A DNA stretch of 64,000 nucleotides from Tiliqua scincoides (lineage: Eukaryota; Chordata; Lepidosauria; Squamata; Scincidae), in the NCBI RefSeq assembly GCF_035046505.1, contig NC_089823.1, forward strand, positions 226,570,604-226,634,603. The letters run 5' to 3'. Under the pieces are notes generated by a model. The model was not told where the DNA came from and made no database searches. It saw only the letters and a list, made by a program, of their open reading frames with translations. This document shows positions 13,301 to 22,720 of the stretch, one piece after another; position 1 is the stretch's first letter; each line of letters opens with the position of its first letter. The position numbers were made by a program, and so were the translations under genes.

Positions 13301-16060
13301 TCCCCCCTTACCCCAGGTAGAGCCACAGTGGCCCCAATGGGTCTACTCAGATCTGCACCCCCTGAAGAGGTGGCGCAAATCCAAGCAGTCCAGAACTGCT
13401 CCAGGCTGCCTGGAAACGGGGATAGGATCTGCAATAAGTGCCGAATCCTGGGTCTGCTCCCCACTTCCCTACTGCTTGCACCCGGGACTGCCCACCACAC
13501 ACCCAGAAATGCCTTCTCCCTGCCTCCTCCCCGCCCTCCCCACACCCCTAGACCCCCACGTCAGCCTGGAAAGGCTGGTGCAAACTTACCAGGCTCATGG
13601 CCTGCATCAGCATGGGGAGGCCAGCGTGCATCCTCGCGCCACCATTTCCAGCTCTTTGTGCCGCTCCACCTCCTTCTTTGCTTTGCTTTCTGGTCTAATG
13701 AAGAGTTCTGGAAACCTGACAGCTTTGTGGCTTGTTGTGACTTTAGTGTCATTTTGATTGGCCCTAATAAAGGTAGTGCCAGGCTGCGGCTTGGGGATTT
13801 TTTGCTAATTGATCAACTATGAGAATTATGTCATTTGTAAGTGATAACTAGAAAGTAAACACAAAAAAAAAAACCCTTCCCTGGCTCCCTGAGGCCAGTT
13901 TTACTTTCTCTACAAAGGGTTCAAAGAATCTGAGAAGTATCAGGTGTGATTGTAATGATAATACTCTTATATCTATGGACGGCATTCTAAATTGATTGCC
14001 CAAGGTGAAATAGAATTCAGCCCGAAGCAAGAGCATTTATCCCATTTGTATAAGGTACCAACTTCCTTTTTCTTTTTTTAAAGAATAGCCTTCACTGCAA
14101 AACAAGTCTGGGACTATTTTATATATGATAGGAGTCTCTTTCCCATGCAAATACATCAGCATGACATATTAACAGAGAAATTAACTCTGAGTTAATTCTG
14201 ATCAGAGTTCCATCTGCTGGTCCTGCCTCCAGTCTCCAGGCACGCATGACACCAAGCCTACACTTGAGTGTATATAGGCTCTCGTGTATACAAAGTCCAG
14301 CCCCACATTTAGCAAATTATAGGAATTTTTTATGCAATTTTCTATGCATTTTTTAAATATGTGTAAGCAATGCATAGGCTGTATACTTGAATGCATGGAG
14401 GTTAGGAGCACAGCCAGTGACCCTGATCAGCCCCTCCCCCCGCCTTCGTTTGTACCCAATCACAATGGCATAGTGAGGGTAGGGCAAAGGGTACATTACC
14501 CTGGGGACCACACTTGGGGGGGTATCAAAAGACCTCCTGAATGTGACAGGAAGTGCCTTCCAGTTGCATCCAGGAAGTCTCTTGATACCCCCCCCCAAAT
14601 GTGGTGCCCAGGGTATTGTACTCCTTTGCCCTACCCTCACTACGCCACTGATTGGGTACAAATGAAGACAGGGAGCGGGCTGATCAGGGTCACTGGCTGT
14701 GTTCCTGATCAGCCCCCTTCCTGTCTTCATTTGTACTCAATCACAATGGCATAGCGAGGGCAGGGCAAGGGGGTGCATTACCCTGTCGACCACACTTAGA
14801 AGGATATCAAGAGACCTCCTGGATGTGATAGAAATTGCCTTCCCGTTGCATCCAGGAGGTGTTCTGAGGTTCAGGGAGCCAGTACTTGGCTCCCCAGGCC
14901 TCAGAAGGTCTCTGAAACTGCCAAAAACCAGAAGTGCCTTTCTCAGACAGGGGTATGTATGGGGGTATTAAAAAATATTTTGCTCCTGGGTGCCAGATGC
15001 CCTAGTTATGCCCTAGCTGGGTAACAGAATATGTCTTAGCCCCTGACTCAAATGAAATTCTGAACGATATAAACTAGGCAGTGTCACAGTTTTCCCTGTA
15101 CACCAACGGTTAATGATGGTTTCAGACTGTGCAAGCCATTTTGATGACATGGAATTCTTCATCTGAAAGAAGTGCTTTGCATAACTCTGAACCTTCTACA
15201 CCAGGTATGCCCTGTTCACTAGGAGTCATCACCATCCACTTCTTGGATTTGCAAGAGACAAGCAGACCCAGAATGGAGTAAAACAAGACGTCCTTACCTA
15301 ACATTTTCACAGTCTGCCTGTTGTACTTGTCCCTGACTGAAGTCTTTGGTCCTATGTCCTTTCGCTGCCTTCTCCAGAGTTTCCTCACGATGAGGCTGTA
15401 GAGGACAGTCAGGCAAAAGACCGGTAGGAAAAAAAAGACACTGGAGGTCCACACCATAATGGTCAGGAGCCCAGACTGGACGGCGTACTCAGTGGTCCTG
15501 CACTCGTTTGTGTCCAAAGGGTTTGTCCCATTCTCATGCTCGACCCCGACCAAGACGAAGATGGGCCCGGCACTGACAAAAGACACCATCCAGAGCACCA
15601 AGATGACCAGCCTGACCTTGGCTTTGGTGATCACCACCTTGGCCCTGAGTGGAAAGCAGACCGCAAAATACCTCTCCACGCTCAGGGCAGTGATGTTGAG
15701 GATTGTGGCGTATGTGCAGCTCTCACTGACAAACTGGAAGAGCTTGCAGAGAAGGTCCCCAAAATTCCAGGGCCGGTACTGCCAGAGGCGGAAGAGATCC
15801 AGGGGCATGCAGAGAAAGATCAACAGGTCCGAGAAAGCCATGCTGGAAAGGTAGAAGTTGGTGGTGGTCCTCATGTACTGGAACTTGGAGACCACCAGCA
15901 TTGTCATCATGTTCCCGAGAATCCCAACCACAAAGAGGAGGATACACGTGACGGTGACCGTGGTGAGAAGCGGCACAGGGAAGAGGTGCAGGTCATCAGG
16001 CCATGTGTCATTTTCGACCTCCATGTCAGACTTGGGCTGCGGGCTGCTCTTGTTGTACAT
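7013..16060 (-). CDS. GHSR: Ghrelin receptor (growth hormone secretagogue receptor), two coding exons
   Basis: This is a class A, Gq-coupled plasma-membrane receptor for acyl-ghrelin that controls growth-hormone release and appetite. The coding sequence joins 16060-15298 to 7320-7013 (763 + 308 nt), giving 356 residues against 366 in human; the N-terminus is about ten residues shorter. Seven hydrophobic segments are visible. Key motifs are the extracellular disulphide pair Cys105/Cys187, E-R-Y at 129-131 ending TM3, C-W-L-P at 264-267 in TM6 and N-P-I-L-Y at 308-312 in TM7. Sequons lie at Asn3, Asn17 and Asn177. The C-terminus keeps the S-R-A-W-T-E-S-S motif of the family. The donor TTAG|gtaagg and acceptor tctag|CGG rebuild an alanine codon, matching the conserved human junction before V-V-V. 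The start is the first in-frame ATG; a second Met at residue 13 is possible. TNFSF10 follows upstream in the same orientation, as in human. Confidence 0.97.
7410..7990 (+). mobile_element. Possible solo LTR (endogenous retrovirus-like fossil)
   Basis: The arrangement looks like U3-R-U5: a GC-balanced 5' part, a TATA-like ATAAAAGG near 7652, and AATAAA near 7962 followed by a T-rich stretch. Short internal duplications (GGACTTAACAAGG twice) occur upstream of the TATA-like site. No internal viral region adjoins it, so it would be a solo LTR. Exact ends and a TSD were not resolved; the age cannot be judged. Confidence 0.35.
8152..9610 (-). mobile_element. CR1 LINE, RT part to 3' UTR, with tandem 3' ends
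   Basis: On the minus strand 9580-9230 encodes CR1 RT words (F-R-K-A-F-D-K-V-P, G-I-P-Q-G-S-V-L-G), then 3' UTR to 8520. The terminal block with CTAGATGGGCCTATGGCCTG follows three times in tandem (starting at about 8153, 8291 and 8428). A 5S SINE interrupts it at 8943-9085. The frame is broken. Confidence 0.85.
8943..9085 (-). mobile_element. 5S-rRNA-derived SINE, copy 1
   Basis: Read on the minus strand it holds a 5S rRNA-like head (TTAGTACTTGGATGGGAGAC, CTAAGCAGGG) followed by the tail ACCATAGTCTTTCGAGACTG. It interrupts CR1 sequence in the GHSR intron. The TSD is not clear. Confidence 0.85.
10149..10522. mobile_element. MITE-like element dense in GACTTGAGTC words
   Basis: The ends CAGGGATGTGCCAGAGTC and GACTCTTGGCCCATCCCTG are inverted, hAT-like termini. 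The interior is packed with GAGTC/GACTC/CAAGTCA words in both orientations. A possible TSD matches at six of eight positions. Confidence 0.6.
10940..11312. mobile_element. Non-autonomous hAT element, family D copy
   Basis: It carries the ATTAGCTGCAAATTACAGAA core and the right end TTATGTTTGACACCCCTG. The left boundary is approximate because that end is diverged. It lies in the GHSR intron. Confidence 0.7.
11868..12425. repeat. Long MITE-like repeat, copy 1
   Basis: It opens with a CACAATCCTATGAATAC word like the short MITEs. It shares CCCCTTACCCCA, CCCAATGGGGCTACTTGGAT and AGAGGTGGCA with the copy at 13203, and the gene-free open frame across it is an artefact of its GC-rich composition. Boundaries are approximate. 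Confidence 0.5.
12933..13086 (-). mobile_element. 5S-rRNA-derived SINE, copy 2, fullest
   Basis: This 154-bp element is flanked by a 10-bp TSD CATTCTGCTT (12923-12932 and 13087-13096). The head keeps the 5S internal promoter region (GATCTCGTCTGATCTCAGAA and GGGAGACCGCCTGGGAATAC), which would drive RNA polymerase III. The tail equals the LINE 3' end. Confidence 0.92.
13203..13660. repeat. Long MITE-like repeat, copy 2
   Basis: It starts GTGCAATCCTAACTAGCGCT and shares CCCCTTACCCCAGG, GGCCCCAATGGGTCTACT and GAAGAGGTGGC with copy 1. Open frames exist in two registers but resemble no protein. Confidence 0.5.
14409..14840. repeat. Three-armed inverted/direct repeat
   Basis: A block starting CAGCCAGTGACCCTGATCAG at 14409 is followed by its inverted copy ending near 14703. 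A third, direct copy runs from about 14704 to 14840. Each arm is about 140 bp and contains a GGCATAG(T/C)GAGGG word like a MITE terminus. Confidence 0.8.
15298..16060 (-). CDS. GHSR: GHSR coding exon 1 (N-terminus through TM5 and third intracellular loop)
   Basis: The exon encodes residues 1-254 plus one base of codon 255, covering the glycosylated N-terminus, TM1-TM5 and most of intracellular loop 3. The stretch from about residue 64 to 140 is almost identical to mammalian GHSR. The ATG is at 16058-16060. The donor GT is at 15297-15296. Reading on past the donor stays open for 58 further codons to a stop at 15122. Confidence 0.97.
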
Positions 16061-16062
16061 CC

Positions 16063-16089
16063 TTAGGAGGGAAAGGCCCTTCTGGGCAT
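16063..16089 (-). promoter_or_regulatory. Short upstream ORF ending two bases before the GHSR start
   Basis: On the minus strand an ATG at 16087-16089 opens an eight-codon frame (M-P-R-R-A-F-P-S) that stops at TAA 16063-16065. Two bases (GG) separate this stop from the GHSR ATG. If it lies in the 5' UTR it could limit or tune receptor translation by termination and reinitiation. Whether the mRNA includes it cannot be seen from sequence alone. Confidence 0.5.
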
Positions 16090-16737
16090 CCACTGAGTTC
16101 CAAGGAGCCAAAGGGACCTCATCAGCTGCTGGTCACGTCTGGGTTGGAGAAGGCCATGGCAGTGGTACGACATGGGCATAAACATCCAGGAGGCACTGAA
16201 GGAAAGCAAGCCAACAAGAACTCAAGCTAGGTGAGCCAAGTATTGAGGAGACCAGATGCCACAAGAAATCAGTTCCAAACTGAATGCCTTTCATGGGGGG
16301 GGGAGGGGGGGTCACAAGTACCATTGGTAAATCTGTCCAGAATAACTATCTATTTCTGCATTCACAGTGAGTAATAAGCATAGGGCTTGTTCAGACATGC
16401 TTGATTTAGCTACACTTGGTGTTGGCTGTTGAACATGAAAACTCTGTAAGGGGCTGTGACGGTTCTGTCTGTGGCAATCCATTAGAGTGAATCAAGGGTT
16501 GAACAACATGTGCGAACCTGGTCAGAGGATTAAAGATTTGGAAGAACTCTCCACCTTCACCTCACAGCTTCAAAGGCTGCTTGTTCATAAAATAACATCC
16601 CCCCCCCCTCTCTCTCTCTCTGTGCAGACCAGAGTGATGCTGGAAGCAGGACAAAGGAACTTGCTTGCGATGACTCAGGCACTTAACCCACGCTGCAGGG
16701 AAGCCACCACCACCAAAATTGTGTGGGATCATGCTCG

Positions 16738-16860
16738 AATGTTGGGCTAGGACTAGGGAGACCCAGGTTCAAATCCTTCCTCACTGGGCACCCTTGGCTC
16801 AGTCATTTGCTATCTCAGCGTGACCTCCCTGACCAGGTTGGAGTAAGGAATAAACCCAGG
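16738..16860 (+). mobile_element. tRNA-derived SINE head fragment
   Basis: GGGCTAGGACTAGGGAGACC and CAGGTTCAAATCCTTCCTCA match the second tRNA-SINE family. The 3' part is lost. Confidence 0.6.
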
Positions 16861-17174
16861 CATGCCACCCTCTGCTCCTTGAAAAAAGGGTAGGACCGAA
16901 AAATACCATTCATAAATAACATAGAAAGAAAGTATGCTTTGTTCACCACCAGGCACTCAAGTCGCACACAACACACAACTTCCCTTCTGCTTTTCACATT
17001 CTCTAAAAGTTGTTTAGAATTCCCCTGACAGTTAATGTTAACTAAAAATAATGGGGGAATCCATCATCTTTTAAAATGCTTTAGCCGCTCTTTTCTCCAA
17101 CCCCAGTCAGAAGCATCACAAATTATTATTGCTTTGCCTTGGTACTCTCAACAGTCAGTGCAATTGGGGAGCCT

Positions 17175-17375
17175 GTGGGGGGGGGGAGCCTTTTGGAACA
17201 GGTCTGAAACCCAGATTCAAATCCCCACTCAGCCATGAAGTGACTTCAGGTCACTCGTGGTCTGTCAGCACAGCCTACCTTGCAGGATCGTTGTGATGAC
17301 AAAATGGGGGGGGGACTGGGCATAGAGCTGGTAGGGACTGCTCTGAGCCCCTTGGAAAAAGGGTGGGTTGGACAC
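17175..17375 (+). mobile_element. tRNA-derived SINE, second family
   Basis: GATTCAAATCCCCACTCAGC is the B-box region and CCTACCTTGCAGGATCGTTG the core, followed by GGTGGGTTGGACACA. Confidence 0.68.
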
Positions 17376-17772
17376 ATTGCACATTAAAATGATGCCCACT
17401 AGACTCCAATACCGCCCCTAAGGCTGTGTACCAGTGAATTAAATAGGACCGCTGGGTAGATGGAGAGGAGAGGAGTGCTGGAAAGCTTCATTGAAAGACT
17501 GGGGGAATCGACTCCAATAATTCTAGGGAACAATACTTCTAAGTCTGGCCCTTCAAGGAGCAAATAGATGCCCAGTCCTCCTTGCCCCTTCAGCCAGCAA
17601 GCCCCTTTCTCCTGAATAGCCAGCCCAGAGTCCATCCATCTCTCTCTGTTTCTATCTGAGCATCAACTTTCTTTATGTGCGCTTCTGGCCCCTCCACCTG
17701 AGCACTGAGCATCATCACTCACAGCCAGGGTAGAGAGAGTGGAGGGTGCCTTCTGGGGGCTGACTGAACAGC

Positions 17773-18107
17773 CAGGGTGACCAGACGCCATAGCCACAAA
17801 AGAGGACCAGGCACCCCAAAATGTAGGACATCCAAGAAAAATGTAGGACATGACCAAATAAAAGCTAAAAACACTTGCATATGGATTTCGCGTGGTTAAT
17901 TCAAACACTATATTACTTAGTATTAAATTTGAAACTATATTACATATAATTTATTAAATATGAAAATATGAAATATTATTTATGAAAATAAATAAATTTA
18001 TTACATATGAATGAAAAGAAGGCTCTGTGCTGCCTACTGGGGAAAGGAGGGCATTGAAGTTCTTTTCCAGGACAGGAGGCTAAAAAAGAGGACACCTGTT
18101 CACCCTG
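17773..18107 (+). mobile_element. MITE with GGGTGACCAGA ends, copy 1
   Basis: This 335-bp element has the ends CAGGGTGACCAGACG and ACACCTGTTCACCCTG, an AT-rich centre and paired AGGACA words. No clear TSD is seen. An inverted copy lies at 19665-19995 on the other side of the CpG island. Confidence 0.75.
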
Positions 18108-18339
18108 CATGCCGCTGGCCTTCGAGCAGCTTGAGAGCCAAGCCCCAGAACCGACTCTCAAGATACGCAGCAACCCTCACCTGTTGTAAAGGAGAAAGAC
18201 TTCCACCGAGCATGTGCAGAGTGCTTTGCCCGTCCTGCCCAAATCGAGAAGGGGCTGCCTCTGAGCATGTGCAGAGCGCCTTTCCCTGCCTAACGAGCCC
18301 CACACCAGAAATGGCGCCCTTTCTCGGAGCTGGCTTGCA

Positions 18340-18555
18340 GGTGCAGCTTACCGGGAGCGCGGAGACGCGGCCGCCGTCCAGCCCGCGGTGCAGTCCGAGC
18401 CGGGAACGGGACCCGCAATGGGACGGCCGCTCAGGCTCTCCGAGGGTCTGCGGCAGCGGCCGGCGCGCTCCGCTACTGGGCGAGCGGCTGGGATAAGGGA
18501 GCCGCCGCAGGAGCACCGCTCCGCCCCCCAATGTGTGTGTGAGAGCGAGAGAGTG
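18340..18555. promoter_or_regulatory. CpG island upstream of GHSR
   Basis: About 28 CpG dinucleotides fall in roughly 190 bases here, with GC content far above the AT-rich surroundings; it is the strongest CpG cluster in the window. It lies about 2.3 kb upstream of the GHSR start codon. It could be a distal GHSR promoter with a spliced 5' leader, or the promoter of an unannotated transcript on either strand. No convincing coding exon is attached to it. Confidence 0.7.
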
Positions 18556-18617
18556 GGGAGGGGGACCCCCATCACCTCCCGCTCTGCGATGGAGGGATCA
18601 GGCGCCCTCCCTAAGCC

Positions 18618-18803
18618 TGCAAGCCTAGCCACCCTTTCCTGGGAGCAAGCCCCATGGACTATAGTGGGAGTGACTTCTGAGTAGACAGGCGTAGGATTGG
18701 ACTCTGAGGCTGCAAGCCTAGCCACACTTTCCTGGGAGGAAGCCCCATGGACTATAGTGGGACTGACTTCTGAGTAGACAGGCGTAGGCGTGGACTCTGA
18801 GTC
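18618..18803. repeat. Two tandem copies of the 90-bp MITE, 93-bp period
   Basis: Unit 1 (18618-18710) and unit 2 (18711-18803) share TGCAAGCCTAGCCAC, CCCATGGACTATAGTGGGA and CTTCTGAGTAGACAGGCGTA. They lie directly beside the CpG island. Confidence 0.85.
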
Positions 18804-18940
18804 TGGCTGGTGTGAACGCTGGTGGAGCAGGGCTGATCGCGTGTAGGAGAGGGGGCTTGCCTCTCCGAGCGCCTGTGAAAGAGAGGCGCGGGGATCAGGC
18901 TGTTTGTGTTTGTAAGAAGCAGGTCCCAGAGAATGAGCTC

Positions 18941-18963
18941 ATTCATTCATTCATTCATTCATT
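18941..18963. repeat. (ATTC)n microsatellite
   Basis: Five ATTC units, just right of the CpG island and the tandem MITE pair. Confidence 0.92.
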
Positions 18964-18990
18964 TCCTACTCTGCCCTTCTCCCTCTAAGG

Positions 18991-19216
18991 CAGCTATTTT
19001 CAATCTTTTTCACCTCATGGCACACTGACAAGGTAATAAAACTGTCAAGACACACCATCAGTTTTTGGACAATTGACAAGGCACACCATACTGTTGGTGG
19101 GGGGGGCTCACACCCCCCAATGGCCCTACTAATGACCCTCCCCCAAACTCCTTTGGCACACCTGCAGACCACCCACGGCACACCAGTGTGCCAGGCACAG
19201 TGGTTGAAAATGGCTG
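18991..19216 (-). mobile_element. Non-autonomous hAT element, family B copy
   Basis: This is a 226-bp reverse copy with ends CAGCTATTTTCAATC and GGTTGAAAATGGCTG. The perfect 8-bp TSD ctctaagg lies at 18983-18990 and 19217-19224. Confidence 0.92.
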
Positions 19217-19309
19217 CTCTAAGGATGAACGTGGAGAGCAAATCTTCTTAACAAAATGCAAACTCAGTACCCGCCTAAGAAGTTGGATTAGCCCCAAAGG
19301 TCCATCTAA

Positions 19310-20110
19310 AGGTTCCCAACCTTTAGAAGCCCACAGACCACTGAGGCAAAAATTGAAATCATTGTGACCGTATGCAACCACCCCTCCCCCCCGCACACAA
19401 AAAATGTAATTAAATTTCTGATAATGAGAGAAGATTTATTAGAGGTTTATTATTTATAGAGAAGATGTGTGGGTTGCAGCTTTTGATGCTGGCTGTGGCT
19501 GTGGGTGGTCCGTTCTCTGTCCTCTCCTGTGGTGCGTGGGCAAGTGTATCCCAAGCGAGTGCTTCCCCACTGATGACCAGAAAATGGGCTGCCCATAGCT
19601 GTAGCTGGTACTTCAGTGCTGGCTGTGGGCTGCCCATTCTATGCACTCTCTGGTGGGCCATGGGTAGGGTGACCAGATGTCCTCTTTTTTCAGAAAATGT
19701 CTTCTTTTTTAGCTTTGAGTCCTGGAAAGGAACTTAAATGTCCTTCTTTTCCATGTGAGTGGACCCCTGCAGGCAAGGCTTAGCCTTCTTGTAATTAATA
19801 AATTATATGTAGTATAGTTTTAAATTTAATAATCCATAATATAGTGTTTAAATTAACCACAATCAATCAATCTATATATATCAATATACAGGAGTGTTTT
19901 TAGCTTTTATTTTATCATGTCCTACATTTTTCTTGGATTTCCTACATTTCAGGGTGCCTTGTCCTCATTTGCGGTTATGACATCTGGTCACTCTGTCCAT
20001 GGGGGAACGCTTACTTGGCAAGACACTTGAAGTAAACAAAGGTTATTTTTTTTTTAGACCTCACAGACCACTTCTCAGGGTCTTGCAGTCCAAAGGTTGG
20101 GAACCAATGA
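19310..20110. mobile_element. hAT-like element hosting MITE copy 2
   Basis: The left end GGTTCCCAACCTTTAGAAG and the right end GTCCAAAGGTTGGGAACCA are inverted to each other, and both lie next to CACAGACCACT words. The nested MITE accounts for about 330 of its 800 bases. The exact TSD is unresolved. Confidence 0.55.
19665..19995 (-). mobile_element. MITE with GGGTGACCAGA ends, copy 2 (inverted)
   Basis: This 331-bp element runs opposite to copy 1, with ends TAGGGTGACCAGATGTCC and GACATCTGGTCACTCTG. The TSD gccatggg/tccatggg has one mismatch. It is nested in a further hAT-like element (about 19310-20110) whose ends contain TTCCCAACCTTT in inverted orientation. Confidence 0.82.
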
Positions 20111-20968
20111 TCTAAATCCAGCATCCTGCTCTCCTCACTTAGCCAACCAAGTGCCTCTGGGAAGCTCCCAAGCAGGACACAAGACCCCCTCCCCCTTACT
20201 GGTACCCCACCAGCTGGTGGTGTTCAGTAGCGTACTGTTTCTGACCATGGAGGTTCTACACAGCCATCATGATGAACAGACACTGGTAGACCTTCCTTCA
20301 TGAATTGGTCTATTTGCCTTTTCAGCCCGTCTAACGAAGCCAGTGGCAGCAAAGTCCATACATTAATTGAGCATATGTTGAAGAAATGCTCATTTTGTCT
20401 TTAAGCATCCAACTTTATTTTTCTCATTCAATTAAGTGGGGGGGGGGAGGGAAGCAAACAGATTGACAAATCCAGATTGGTACCCAGGCTCCAGCAAGTA
20501 CAGGACAAGCTTAGGAGGATGTCATCTATGTTTCCCAGCTAAAAGTACCCCAGTGTAGCATTCATGACCCACAATCCATCCTGGATGATGAGGAAGGAAT
20601 GTTATCACCACCTTACACTGTAGGTGCATTCTTGTTTGCAAGACAGTTTTACCAATCTTACTCATCAGTAACAACAGGTCATGTAATAGACACCAGTTCC
20701 CTGGGTGTAAGTTTCATTGAATTCTACTCTGATGCAAGTACCATTCAATTCAATGAAAGATTCATGCACAATTCATGCACAAGATTCTGCTGTTACAAAT
20801 GTTAGGGGAATTTTATTATCACCAATTACACGTGCCAACACACATTTTGCTGTTATAAAAGTTAGACCTATTTTGGGGTATATTTGGGTGCTGATTCCAA
20901 AAATGGCATCATATTCAATGAACACAGGAGAGCATACTACTCATATTTCCTGGCCATTTCTCCCTTTC

Positions 20969-21237
20969 CTGGCCTCTGAGCGGCCCGCTTGGAGGCAGGC
21001 TGTGCAGCATGGCCTTTCCCAGTTTGAAGAGACACTTGGCCAACAGTCTGAGGCAAAGAGGCAAAGAAGGAAGGCCCATAGCCAGGGAGACAGACCAGGG
21101 ACAGACTGCACTTGCTCCCAGTGTGGAAGGGATTGTCACTCCCGGATTGGCCCTTTCAGCCACACTAGACGCTGTGCCAGAACCACCTTTCAGAGCGCGA
21201 TACCATAGACTTTCAAGACTGAAGGTTGCCAATACAA
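20969..21237 (+). mobile_element. 5'-truncated LINE, RT C-terminal region, copy 1
   Basis: This 269-bp insertion has a perfect 10-bp TSD TCTCCCTTTC (20959-20968 and 21238-21247). It encodes the C-terminus of a non-LTR retrotransposon ORF ending in a C2HC knuckle (C-S-Q-C-G-R-D-C-H-S-R-I-G ... S-H-T-R-R-C), then S-A-I-P and a stop at 21206-21208. Only about 26 nt follow before the end GGTTGCCAATAC. The clade is uncertain; RTE-like is one possibility. Confidence 0.9.
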
Positions 21238-21825
21238 TCTCCCTTTCTCTCATTTCCCCCTCTCTCTTCTCAATTGAGAAACACTACATGCATCTGAGGA
21301 AGGGGACTGTACTTCATGACAGTTCGTGCTGCAAGTCATATGTTCATATTTATTTACAGAGCTACCCACTCTTCCTTGCTCTTGCTGCATCAAACTAATA
21401 CAGCTGTGTTGTGTATACTCACACTTCTGTGTAAAAGTGATGGCCTGTGGGTTATGAACCTCCTGCCAATGAACTTCCCCCCGATGACCCCACATTCTAG
21501 TATCATTCTGACAGAGGGAGGCACTCTCTCCACTACCTGCATGATTTTATCAGCCTCAATCACTTTCCAGCTTCTTGTCATGCATCTAAACAAAAAAGCC
21601 CCTGATGTGTTCAAATGTGGGAGGACGTTCCACTTTAGTGCTTCTGTAAAAACTATATCCGCAAGAAGAAAAGCACAAGAGGGAGAATCAATCTAGCAAG
21701 ACATCCTTCTGTTGTGCCAGCTTTCTATGTGCAGACTTTTTAAAACTTACTTTTATACTCTCTGCAAGAAGAAAACTAGCTCATCAGGGAGAATGCCTGC
21801 AGGACATCCTTTCGCTGCTGTGTTC

Positions 21826-21962
21826 GGGCCCAATCCTATCCAATTTTCCAGTGCCAGTGCAGCTGTGCCAATGCTGCACCCTGTAGTGGGGAGGAAGTCA
21901 AAGAGGCCTCTTCAAGGTATTGTGGCTGCCCCGCCGCTAGAAAGTTGGATAAGATTGGGCCC
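21826..21962. mobile_element. 180-bp MITE copy, shortened
   Basis: It runs from GGGCCCAATCCTATCCAATT to GTTGGATAAGATTGGGCCC. It is about 40 bp shorter than the other copies because of a central deletion. Confidence 0.78.
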
Positions 21963-22511
21963 TCAGTCATCAACTTACAACTTACAAAAAAAAATGTGGG
22001 AAGCATTCACAGTTGTGATTTGACACCTGCAATCTGGAATAGAAGAGTCTGTCTTAGCACTTCAGGATTCTCATCTCATCTGTAGATCTTGCCTGTGTCC
22101 GTGGAGAAATCTCTTCTGCTCATCAGAAAAACGCTGGCAGGTGAAAGAGAAGAGGAATTCCATGGGCGGCCTGGTTCTGCTGCGTAATGTTTGGCCAATC
22201 AAATTGTTCAAGAAGAAGTTGACAGCCCTTGAAATTGCTTTCTAATCTTCGCTGTGGGGCCTGGCCAAGTTACCTGCGCAGCTAAAAAGCTCTCACCCAG
22301 CAGCACTGCATCATTGCAGTAATGCTTCGATATGCGCTGCCTAGCTGGAAGCTTGGTCCAAGGGAGGAAGTCTGGAGACATAAGAAAGAATACAACATGG
22401 AGAGAGAAAGACAGAGCTAATGAATGGAATCGGCATAGACTGTTGCAGGTCTCTTGCTTCTTAGGAGTGGTATCTAGGTGTGTAAGCAATTGGATATACG
22501 AAAGCAGCAGC

Positions 22512-22720
22512 CAGTGGCATAGCTAGAGGGGGTGCAAAGCAGTTTTGCAGGGAGCCTCACTATGGCATGCAAGCAGCCCCCCCCCCCAACCATTCCAGGC
22601 AATGGGAGCAAAACAGAGGCATACACCAGAATGGCTCCGAAGGGGGGAGGACCGCTTGCACCCTACGGTGAGGCTCCCTGCAAAACTTAATGCTTTGCAC
22701 CCTCTCCAGCTACACCACCG
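22512..22720. mobile_element. Palindromic hAT MITE, family C (CAGTGGCGTAGCTAG type)
   Basis: The two halves are long inverted copies: GCAAAGCA..TTTTGCAGGGAGCC on the left and GGCTCCCTGCAAAA..TGCTTTGCACC on the right. The perfect 8-bp TSD gcagcagc lies at 504-511 and 721-728 of the 22-kb block. The start CAGTGGCATAGCTAG is a classic hAT terminus. Confidence 0.9.

Larger units (their letters stand above)
7321..15297 (-). other. GHSR intron (about 8.0 kb), repeat-filled
   Basis: This single intron separates TM5 from TM6, the conserved GHSR position; the human intron is only about 2 kb. The extra length is largely repeats: a possible LTR, a CR1 copy with tandem 3' ends, two 5S SINEs, an unusual AT/GA-motif element, two long MITE-like repeats and a foldback repeat, each listed separately. 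In 9600-10145, 10523-10940, 12430-12930 and 13760-14400 I recognise nothing. Confidence 0.85.

Noticed and set aside
14332-14971. Overlapping open frames on both strands with similar peptides
   Set aside because: The peptides repeat because the DNA is an inverted and direct repeat; this is not coding evidence.
15459-16066. Long plus-strand frames opposite GHSR exon 1
   Set aside because: They are antisense shadows of the conserved receptor exon, with low-complexity residues and no family match.
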